Part shown: positions 53,164 to 60,065 of the stretch, in pieces
Layout of the letters: every line of letters begins with the position of its first letter
Position numbering within the stretch: the stretch's first letter is position 1
DNA from: Fibrella aquatilis
GTDB taxonomy: Bacteria; Bacteroidota; Bacteroidia; Cytophagales; Spirosomataceae
NCBI RefSeq assembly: GCF_017353255.1
Contig: NZ_JAFMYU010000013.1
Location: 62,001-126,000, forward strand
Length of the DNA stretch: 64,000 nucleotides
Direction of reading: 5' to 3'
Notes under the pieces: model-generated
Told to the model about the DNA's origin: nothing
What the model saw: the letters and a program-made list of their open reading frames with translations, nothing else
Database searches by the model: none
Position numbers and translations under genes: made by a program

Positions 53164-54543
53164 ATGAAATTCATTCAAACGCTCTGGCTACCCGACAATG
53201 TGCCGCAACCGCTGGCCTATAAGGCAGGTTGGTTATCTGCCGAGTATCATTGGATTGGCTGGGCATTAAGTTGTCTGCTCCTCAGAAAGCAGGCTTCTGA
53301 GGTTGCCCTGTACGCAACCAAAGCTGGTCAGCATATTCTAATCGACATGCTGGGTCTTCCCTACACGGACGTGCATCCCCTTCCTGAGCAGGCGTTGGTT
53401 CATGAGGGAAACTGGGCGTTGGCAAAGCTTCTCACCTACCGCACACAAACCGCACCTTTCTTGCACGTCGATGGCGACGTATTTATCTGGAAACAACTAC
53501 CCAATTCACTACTGGAGGCACCGCTGATTACGCAGAATGCAGAAACTGACCTAAACGCCTATACATTGGGCTTGGCATTTGTTCGTGAGCAGTTGGGTAT
53601 GAGTGCTTACGAGGGCAGCGTTAGTACAACGCAGGCTGTGGCCTACAATGCGGGCATTCTAGGTGGCAACGATATACAATTTTTGCGCCAGTATGCCCAA
53701 ACAGCCATTGACCTGATGGCCGCAGACGAAGTTGACACCCAAAATCGTCTGTCGGTGAGTGCTTATTGTATGACATTCGAACAGTGTCTTTTCGCCCAAT
53801 TAGTGGCCAAAGCCGACCGATCAGTAGCTACCTATTTTGATAGTCCTGTTGCCAATATCAGCTACTTTGACTTCGGCGATTTTCTGATGATGAAACCCAA
53901 AGGCTACTGGCACTTAATGGGCGAAACCAAATTAAACCGATACCACCTGAAAATGATGAGTGCCGAGTTGCGAACTATTGCCCCGGCAACCTATTATGCC
54001 ATTCTGAAGGCAATTGCCACTGCTGGCATTGAACTTGATATTAAAGCTTATAAGTTGCCCGCCCTCGACCCACTACACCACCCCGCCGAGTACTTTACCG
54101 CACTATCCGCCACGTTCGATACTCACTACCGATTGACCGAATCTATCGACTGGGTTCATTACTACACCAAAGACAGCTTCGTTCACCACCAACTCACTCA
54201 ATGGCTCGACTTAGACAGAGCCACTTGCTATCGCCAACTGCTGCTAGTAAATCACGATTTCTTACTAATCGAAGAGACAGACCCCGTTCTGCGTCAATAC
54301 ATTCGATTCCCCGACACCTACACGCTTGATCTGGTCACTATCGAGTTAGATGACATGACGATGATTGTGCTGGATGCCGTCAGTGACGGCCCTACAACTA
54401 TCGAACAACTGGCCGATATCGTTGGCCCTTACTTGCCGCCAACTGAGGCCGAACAGCACCGCCCCCTGCTGCTGAAACTGATCGAGCAGTGTATTCTGAA
54501 ATTGGTATTCTGGGGAGCAATTCGGTGGGTGGGCGCGGTATGA
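53164..54543 (+). CDS. DUF6734-like, GT-A-type putative glycosyltransferase
   Basis: A 459-aa cytosolic protein. Residues 1-250 match a pattern I associate with DUF6734: AEYHWIGWALSCLLLRKQAS, LIDMLGLPYTDVHPL, NWALAKLLTYRTQTAPFLHV, then DGDVFIWK with Asp 103 and 105 as a DxD-like metal site. The last ~75 residues (about 385-459: LDDMTMIVLDAVSDGPTTIEQL...LIEQCILKLVFWGAIRW) look like a winged-helix unit of the PqqD/leader-recognition kind; that is speculation. It lies between the two precursor genes, so peptide glycosylation is a fair hypothesis. The family name is from memory. Confidence 0.6.
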   Translation: MKFIQTLWLPDNVPQPLAYKAGWLSAEYHWIGWALSCLLLRKQASEVALYATKAGQHILIDMLGLPYTDVHPLPEQALVHEGNWALAKLLTYRTQTAPFLHVDGDVFIWKQLPNSLLEAPLITQNAETDLNAYTLGLAFVREQLGMSAYEGSVSTTQAVAYNAGILGGNDIQFLRQYAQTAIDLMAADEVDTQNRLSVSAYCMTFEQCLFAQLVAKADRSVATYFDSPVANISYFDFGDFLMMKPKGYWHLMGETKLNRYHLKMMSAELRTIAPATYYAILKAIATAGIELDIKAYKLPALDPLHHPAEYFTALSATFDTHYRLTESIDWVHYYTKDSFVHHQLTQWLDLDRATCYRQLLLVNHDFLLIEETDPVLRQYIRFPDTYTLDLVTIELDDMTMIVLDAVSDGPTTIEQLADIVGPYLPPTEAEQHRPLLLKLIEQCILKLVFWGAIRWVGAV

Positions 54544-54614
54544 AGTACTTACTCATTATGGCTGCCGCTTTTTCCTGCCAGACATATAACTACGTAAGCA
54601 GTAAATTATGTTAA
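54540..54614 (+). CDS. Possible 24-aa micro-ORF with lipobox
   Basis: An ATG overlaps the stop of the DUF6734-like gene (ATGA) and encodes 24 residues beginning MKYLLIMAAAFSC, a lipoprotein-like signal with Cys 13, then QTYNYVSSKLC. It may be a lysis-type or accessory peptide, or chance. Only position and composition support it. Confidence 0.25.
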   Translation: MKYLLIMAAAFSCQTYNYVSSKLC

Positions 54615-54622
54615 TCAGCGCT

Positions 54623-54982
54623 TTACCCCCTCCCCCTTAAAGTTGTTTTAAGAAAACTTTGTAACTGATCGAGTTGCCGTCTGAGGAACGAAATTTCTTC
54701 GTCTTTTACGGCAATAATGGCTCGATGCTGCATTAGTTCCTGCTGTAGCCGACTGTCGATAAGAATATCTTGGGAGCCATCTATGTTCACCGTATAAGTA
54801 CGAAGTGCATCGGCACTTATGCCAAAGATGGCTGCTAACTGATCGATCTTCTTTTCACATTCCCGGTCATTATGTTCAACACGGGAATACGTTGGCTGTG
54901 ACATACAGAGGCTGTCAGCCATGTATTCTTGTGAATAGCCCTTGTCAAGCCTACAACGCTTTACACAATTCGCTAAAGCCAT
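54623..54982 (-). CDS. XRE-family regulator with C-terminal coiled coil
   Basis: A 119-aa protein. Residues 3-58 are a helix-turn-helix of the Cro/C1 type (VKRCRLDKGYSQEYMADSLCMSQPTYSRVEHND). Residues 75-115 form a charged coiled coil (LQQELMQHRAIIAVKDEEISFLRRQLDQL), likely a dimer interface. It is the only DNA-binding protein in the peptide locus and lies opposite to it, between the two TGAATAA promoters. It is a candidate regulator of both; binding to those repeats is not shown. Confidence 0.88.
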   Translation of the reverse strand: MALANCVKRCRLDKGYSQEYMADSLCMSQPTYSRVEHNDRECEKKIDQLAAIFGISADALRTYTVNIDGSQDILIDSRLQQELMQHRAIIAVKDEEISFLRRQLDQLQSFLKTTLRGRG

Positions 54983-55046
54983 GAGAACAAAGATTTGAGT
55001 AAAAGTACGGCAATACTAATACTCTTATGTAAACAACGCAACACAT

Positions 55047-55074
55047 ACTGACACCTGACTACTGACACCTGACT
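55047..55074. repeat. Tandem 14-bp direct repeat
   Basis: ACTGACACCTGACT occurs twice without a gap (55047-55060, 55061-55074) between the XRE gene and the exporter operon. It could be an operator for the XRE protein or a relic of the word-repeat hairpins. Confidence 0.8.
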
Positions 55075-55188
55075 ATTGTTAACAATCTACTTCGATGGCT
55101 ATACATGCGTTCCTTGATACTCAGAAGCCGTTTTTCCAGTAACAGGGAAATCTAAAAAGTGTGTGATCGGTAACGTAAGTTTCCTCTA

Positions 55189-55226
55189 TGAATAAACCTG
55201 GATGAAATTTGAATAAACCTGAATAA
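55189..55226 (+). promoter_or_regulatory. Phased TGAATAA operator array upstream of the exporter operon
   Basis: TGAATAA copies at 55189, 55210 and 55220, plus a degenerate TGGATGA at 55199 (steps of 10, 11 and 10 bp). Relative to CAACCTTT the copies lie at -27, -37, -48 and -58, the same register as the array at 50451-50478 (-27, -37, -48). Confidence 0.75.
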
Positions 55227-55246
55227 CAAATTAGGCGCTTGCTAAC

Positions 55247-55254
55247 CAACCTTT
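55247..55254 (+). promoter_or_regulatory. Candidate -7 element of the exporter operon
   Basis: CAACCTTT followed by A, 27 bp from the proximal TGAATAA, exactly as in the precursor 1 promoter. It lies about 20 bp before the start codon at 55275, so the leader must be very short. Confidence 0.5.
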
Positions 55255-55274
55255 AGCTCATAAACATACCCTGT

Positions 55275-56903
55275 ATGGCCTTCCTGACGTTTACGCCTGA
55301 CCTCAGTACAGATAATGCCGCTGCCACGCTGCAAGCACTGCTTCATGCGCTGCGTGTGCGCGTAACGGAACAGACTATACGCAGCACACTCTTAAGCCAT
55401 CCTGACTACCCCAGTATGCTCTCCCTGAGCGACACCCTGGCTGAATGGCAGGTGGACAGAATGGCTGTGCAACTTAACGCCGCCGAACAACTGCGCGAAC
55501 TGCCCTTACCGTTTGTGGCGCACTTAACGAAACAAGGTGGCTGGTATGTGCTGGTAACGGCCCTGCATAGTGATCACATTACTTATACAGATGCGGAACT
55601 CGGTTCCCAAACAGAGGCCCTAGCCGACTTTGAAGCACAGTGGTCGGGCGTAGTGCTAGTGGCCGAAGCCAACGAGCAAGCGGGAGAATCAGACTATACT
55701 AACAAGCGCAAACACGAGTGGCTGCAAAAGGCACGAGGACCAGCCGTAATCGTAGGTATCGCTTTGTTTCTAGCAGTTGTTTTCTTGGGGGCCGGGCCAA
55801 CCTTGACCCTGACCGACTACCTATGGCTGTTTACCAAAGCTACAGGACTGTTCATCAGTATATTGCTCGTTAGCAAAGTGATGGGTAACACCAATACACT
55901 GGCCGATCAACTCTGCCGCCTCACCAGCCAAACTAACTGCAACAGCATCCTGAATGCGCCTGCTGCCAAACTCTGGGGCTGGCTCAGTTGGGCCGACGTT
56001 GGCCTGCTTTATTTTGCCGGTGGTTTGTTGGCTGCACTGGCGGTGGGGTTTGCACCCACAGCGCAGCCAGTACTGGGTATGCTAGCTCTGCTGGCGTTAC
56101 CCTACACGCTGTTTTCGCTGTATTATCAGGGCGTGGTGATGCGGCAATGGTGTACGTTGTGTTTGCTTGTGCAAGCCGTCTTACTGGCCGAAGGAGTTTT
56201 GGCGGCGACGCACTTCATCGCCCCACCCGATAGCTGGCAACCCTACGCGCTGGTGGTGGGGCTACTACTCATGCCCACGCTGGTTTGGATGGTATTAAAA
56301 CCCCTGCTCATCAGCCACAAACAGGGGCAACAATACCACGAGCAGCTAATCAAACTCAGGCGCGACCCCGACTTGTTTCGGGCACTTATGCGTCAGCAGG
56401 CACCTATGCCGCCAATTACACCCGACATGCACCCGGTCTGGCTGGGCAATCCCGATGCCGCCCATACCATCACGATGGTAACGAACCCCTACTGCGGCCC
56501 CTGCGCCCGCAAACACAAAGAACTGGAGGCACTTCTGACAAAAACAGAGGACGTAAACGTACAAGTGGTATTTACCTGCGACGGCCCTGCCGGGCGTAAA
56601 ACACAGGTAGCCCTCCACCTAATGGCCCTACCACAAAACGGCTCCGCCCAAGCCGCCCTTGCTGACTGGTATGGCGGCGAAGAACCGGACTACGCCCACT
56701 GGGCCACTGCTTATCCCCTTGCGGAAACCGCGCCCGATGCTGAACGAATAGCTTATGCTAACCAAAAGTGGAGCGCACAGGCCAACATCGACGCTACGCC
56801 CACGCTGTATATCGACGGGTATCCGTTACCGCAACAGTACGCGCTGCCTGATGCCCTGCGCATGATCCGGTATGTTGCTGTTACGCAATCCCAAACTGCT
56901 TAA
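55275..56903 (+). CDS. C39-like / VKOR / thioredoxin fusion (disulfide-forming)
   Basis: A 542-aa membrane protein in three parts. Residues 1-132 resemble a C39 peptidase fold (HPDYPSMLSLSDTLAEWQVD; LPLPFVAHLTKQGGWYVLVT; ITYTDAELG) but lack the catalytic Cys and His, so this part probably binds rather than cuts leader peptides. Residues 155-345 are a vitamin K epoxide reductase domain with helices, loop cysteines 214 and 222, and CTLC at 293-296. Residues 385-540 are a DsbA/thioredoxin-like domain with CGPC at 407-410. It should oxidise thiols of exported cysteine-rich peptides and pass electrons to quinone. It is the first gene of the operon, 12 bp before the glycosyltransferase. Confidence 0.85.
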   Translation: MAFLTFTPDLSTDNAAATLQALLHALRVRVTEQTIRSTLLSHPDYPSMLSLSDTLAEWQVDRMAVQLNAAEQLRELPLPFVAHLTKQGGWYVLVTALHSDHITYTDAELGSQTEALADFEAQWSGVVLVAEANEQAGESDYTNKRKHEWLQKARGPAVIVGIALFLAVVFLGAGPTLTLTDYLWLFTKATGLFISILLVSKVMGNTNTLADQLCRLTSQTNCNSILNAPAAKLWGWLSWADVGLLYFAGGLLAALAVGFAPTAQPVLGMLALLALPYTLFSLYYQGVVMRQWCTLCLLVQAVLLAEGVLAATHFIAPPDSWQPYALVVGLLLMPTLVWMVLKPLLISHKQGQQYHEQLIKLRRDPDLFRALMRQQAPMPPITPDMHPVWLGNPDAAHTITMVTNPYCGPCARKHKELEALLTKTEDVNVQVVFTCDGPAGRKTQVALHLMALPQNGSAQAALADWYGGEEPDYAHWATAYPLAETAPDAERIAYANQKWSAQANIDATPTLYIDGYPLPQQYALPDALRMIRYVAVTQSQTA

Positions 56904-56915
56904 TCTGCCCTTGCC

Positions 56916-58274
56916 ATGCCTATTGCCTTGTTTGTGATGCTGCCTTTCCCAAGCCATTACATGGCTTCGTTCGGGTTTGCCCGGCTGTGGCAGCAGCGCG
57001 GCTACATGGCAGTTTTTACGGGGCCGCCACACCTGCGGGCAATAGTGGAGGCGCAGGGATTTGGCTTTACCGAATTAGTCAATACGCCTACCTATGTAAT
57101 CCGGTCATTGAAGGCATTTGTGGGGCTTTGGCTGCAAACCGTCGCCGACGCAGGGGCTACGCGCCGCCGCTACCGCGAGTGGTACGGTTGTGTGCAGGCC
57201 ATTCGGCAGGTGGTGGCCGAGTATCGACCCGCGCTGATTTTTTTGGACGAACACCTGAGCCACTATGCCCTCTACCTGGCCGGTACGCCAGCAACAATAG
57301 CAGTTGTGAACACCAAACTCTCGACGCGATGGCACTCGAACATCCCGCCCCTGAACAGCACGTATACCCCCGCCCGTTCGGTCGCTTCGGCAGTATGGTG
57401 CTGGTGGCTCTGGCAACGGCACTTATTACACCGCCGCGTTGAGGCTGCTATGCAGCGATGGGCTTTCCTAGGTAAAGACGACACCTATTTTGATGGCCGA
57501 ATGGCCCGGAGGCAGGGCATCCGGGTAAGCAACTGGTTTGCCCATGACAATGCCTTCTACGACCGCCTCACTAACGTACCGACCGTGATACTGGCCCCGC
57601 GCTTGTTGGAGTATGATTGGTTCAGGCCACTCCCAAATGAGTTTTTTATCAACCCGGCCCCTGACCGCGACGAGGCGGCATACTTGACCGAAACGTACCT
57701 GACCCTAAAAGTGCATTTACTGCTCCGGCAACAGACGGGCGACGTGCAGGTAATCTATGCGGCCTTTGGAACGCTGACAGGGGCGAATGCCAACCCCATC
57801 CGCGCTTTCTTACCGAAATTGATTGACGCCGTGCGGCAACAACCCAACTGGTTTTTGATGCTGGCAACTGGCGACCTGCCCACCGAGGAGCTACCTAACG
57901 TAGCCAACGTGGCGTACTTGCCTTTTGTGCCACAGTTAGACACGCTCACCTGGGCCGATGCAATGGTGACACACGGCGGGTTAACAACGGTGAAAGAATG
58001 CCTATTGGCGGGTGTGCCGATGCTGGCCTACCCGCTTAACGGTCTGGCTGACATGACCGGTAATGCTGCTCGGTTAACCGCAAAAAAGTGGGGCATGGCA
58101 GGTTCCATGACAATCGACACCCCTGCCGGGATTAGTCAAAAGCTACAAACGATCCTGACGTATCGGTTGCCCCATTTTTTATCCGACAGAGCCTTGCCTA
58201 GTTCCTTGCTGGCCGCGCTGTCTCTCCCAACCCCGGATTTGGCCGAATCACATAAATCAATCGTTTCACTTTAA
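56916..58274 (+). CDS. GT-B (UGT/MGT-type) glycosyltransferase
   Basis: A 452-aa cytosolic enzyme. The N-terminal acceptor domain starts PIALFVMLPFPSHYMASFGF; the C-terminal donor domain has VIYAAFGTLTG and THGGLTTVKECLLAGVPMLAYPL (His about residue 352), the classic nucleotide-sugar-binding segment of UDP-glycosyltransferases (family GT1). It is set between the disulfide-forming fusion and precursor 2, with 12-bp gaps on each side, so the peptide is its most likely acceptor; a small molecule or lipid cannot be excluded. The donor sugar is unknown. Confidence 0.85.
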   Translation: MPIALFVMLPFPSHYMASFGFARLWQQRGYMAVFTGPPHLRAIVEAQGFGFTELVNTPTYVIRSLKAFVGLWLQTVADAGATRRRYREWYGCVQAIRQVVAEYRPALIFLDEHLSHYALYLAGTPATIAVVNTKLSTRWHSNIPPLNSTYTPARSVASAVWCWWLWQRHLLHRRVEAAMQRWAFLGKDDTYFDGRMARRQGIRVSNWFAHDNAFYDRLTNVPTVILAPRLLEYDWFRPLPNEFFINPAPDRDEAAYLTETYLTLKVHLLLRQQTGDVQVIYAAFGTLTGANANPIRAFLPKLIDAVRQQPNWFLMLATGDLPTEELPNVANVAYLPFVPQLDTLTWADAMVTHGGLTTVKECLLAGVPMLAYPLNGLADMTGNAARLTAKKWGMAGSMTIDTPAGISQKLQTILTYRLPHFLSDRALPSSLLAALSLPTPDLAESHKSIVSL

Positions 58275-58286
58275 ACCAATGTCAAC

Positions 58287-58538
58287 ATGAAAAAGATATT
58301 AATGCGTTTTGCTGAGGGGTTACTCTCTCGTGAGCAACTCAAGGCCGTTAAAGGGGGAGGTATGTGTATGTACCCTGGCCAAACTAACTGTCTATCTGGC
58401 GGGGGCGGTGCTGTTGGCTGTAATGATGCTGTCTATTATGTGACAGAGCAAGTTTGTAAAGACAAATGCAAGGGTGCTACTTATTCGAAATGCACTTATA
58501 ATTCGAGTAGGGTCGAGTGGCAATGTTCTTGCTTTTAG
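58287..58538 (+). CDS. Double-glycine leader, cysteine-rich peptide precursor 2
   Basis: An 83-aa precursor. The leader is residues 1-24; LSREQLKAVKGG aligns without gaps with precursor 1. The core (25-83) has eight cysteines (27, 35, 45, 57, 61, 69, 80, 82), a GGGG run at 38-41, several Ser/Thr and a C-terminal CSCF; it is basic in its second half. Eight cysteines would allow four disulfides. It lies directly after the glycosyltransferase and upstream of the thioredoxin and exporter genes. From here to about 60065 the DNA is much more AT-rich than the flanking operon genes, suggesting the cargo module was exchanged. Confidence 0.88.
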   Translation: MKKILMRFAEGLLSREQLKAVKGGGMCMYPGQTNCLSGGGGAVGCNDAVYYVTEQVCKDKCKGATYSKCTYNSSRVEWQCSCF

Positions 58539-58596
58539 TACAAACTATGCTACCTATTAAAGTAGGTTAGGAAAACCCAGAATGTCATGTGTAATC

Positions 58597-58649
58597 AATT
58601 TCCACTGATTGAATGATGTCTTTAATATATCACCCAATCAGTGGAAATT
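58597..58649 (+). terminator. 15-bp hairpin downstream of precursor 2
   Basis: AATTTCCACTGATTG (58597-58611) pairs perfectly with 58635-58649 across a 23-nt loop. It may partly terminate transcription or protect the precursor mRNA 3' end, so that precursor is made in excess over the exporter. Confidence 0.6.
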
Positions 58650-58670
58650 ACTATAAACAATATCGTAAAC

Positions 58671-60065
58671 ATGAAATCTATAATCATTACAACACTACTA
58701 TTATTTCTATTTCTCGTTAAGGGAATATCAGGTTGTATCCTTAGCGATTCATCTCGTGTAAAACTCTTCAAAGGTTCATGGGAACATTTGATTAACAACG
58801 CAACAAAAACAAATAAACCTATTTTAATAGATTTTTACACGAGCTGGTGTGGTCCATGTAAATATATGGATAAAGAAGCATTTAACGATTCAGCAATAGC
58901 TACAAGGCTAAATAACACATTCATCATCTATAAATTAGATGCAGAAAAAGGCATAGGTATAAAATTAGCTAAGTTGTATAATGTTCATGCTTACCCAACG
59001 CTCGTTTTTGCGAACCCGAAAGGAGGGATTGCCTACCGTTCAATTGGTTATGAGGGCGTAGCTCGCCTCAATGAAGCAATTTCCATCGGCTTAAAGTCTC
59101 TTGACGATCCCAAGCCACTAGCTGTTTGGGAAAATGAGTATAGTAAAAACCGTTATAGCAGGAAGTTCTTAAAAGAATTTATCTCTAAAAAATCTGAACT
59201 TGGTTTAAATTGTCGAAAGGAAATAACTGATTACTGTAAGTTATTCACCTATCCAGAATTGACTGATAATTCTAATGTCAGTACATTACTTATGGGTGTA
59301 CAATCTCCAAATGAATTACCCTTTAAAATTATATTCAATAAACTTATTTCAAAAGACTCAACATCAATCATTGATAAACCAAAAGCTATCTCAATTTTAG
59401 AGCAAGCCATCATTAACGATTATGACGATGCTATTGAATCGAAAAGCGTGGTAAAGTTACACCATCACTTGTCAATACATGAAAATTTCTACAAAAAGAT
59501 TTATAAATTTTCGACACTTATGATTGAAAGTCAAAAAACAACAAAATCAATGAATTTTTATTTAAAAACACGTAATTTCAAAGGTTATAAACCATTAGCC
59601 GAGTTATATGCAGGAAAACTTATGAAAATAAGTGACGACTCGCTCAAAATTGGGGATGAGAGAGAATACAAAAATATTCTCAAATATTTCTCGACATTTC
59701 CTGACTCAATTAAATTATATAAAATAAATAATTTATCCAGCAGGGCCAGAAGAATTAGCAGTAATTTTCTAACGTCAGATCTCCAAGAAGTTTCACAATC
59801 ATTCTCAGAAATGAGTACGTCAAAAAACGATTATGAAAAAGCAATTGTATGGATGCAAAGATCAGTATCAATTACCCAGAACAGTGGTTGTTTTCACTTA
59901 TTAGCTGGTTTATATTACAAAAACGGCAACAAAAAACTGGCGATAGAATCTCAGGAAAAAGCAATTGACTTTGCTCAACAAGAAGACGTTGACGTTCAGG
60001 ACTTACTAATTGAGCTTGACGCCATGAAGGCAGGCAAAGCTAATTTCTTAAAAACCGCTAAATGA
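58671..60065 (+). CDS. Thioredoxin-family exported protein with TPR-like C-terminus
   Basis: A 464-aa, AT-rich gene. The signal peptide ends near VKGISGC, possibly a lipobox. Residues 30-140 are a thioredoxin domain with WCGPC in IDFYTSWCGPCKYM and cis-Pro in NVHAYPTLVF. The remaining 320 residues are helical, with a TPR-like end (GCFHLLAGLYYKNGNKKLAIESQEKA). It is probably periplasmic and may reduce or isomerise wrong disulfides in the exported peptides, complementing the oxidase at 55275. Start at ATG 58671; the ATG at 58641 lies inside a hairpin. It overlaps the exporter gene by 4 bp. Confidence 0.85.
   Translation: MKSIIITTLLLFLFLVKGISGCILSDSSRVKLFKGSWEHLINNATKTNKPILIDFYTSWCGPCKYMDKEAFNDSAIATRLNNTFIIYKLDAEKGIGIKLAKLYNVHAYPTLVFANPKGGIAYRSIGYEGVARLNEAISIGLKSLDDPKPLAVWENEYSKNRYSRKFLKEFISKKSELGLNCRKEITDYCKLFTYPELTDNSNVSTLLMGVQSPNELPFKIIFNKLISKDSTSIIDKPKAISILEQAIINDYDDAIESKSVVKLHHHLSIHENFYKKIYKFSTLMIESQKTTKSMNFYLKTRNFKGYKPLAELYAGKLMKISDDSLKIGDEREYKNILKYFSTFPDSIKLYKINNLSSRARRISSNFLTSDLQEVSQSFSEMSTSKNDYEKAIVWMQRSVSITQNSGCFHLLAGLYYKNGNKKLAIESQEKAIDFAQQEDVDVQDLLIELDAMKAGKANFLKTAK

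Noticed and set aside
58641-58670. Earlier ATG for the thioredoxin-family gene
   Set aside because: It lies within the right arm of a hairpin and would put ten polar residues before the signal peptide.
58641-60065. Thioredoxin-family protein as an immunity protein
   Set aside because: Intact WCGPC and cis-Pro motifs fit redox function better; no immunity-type features are visible.
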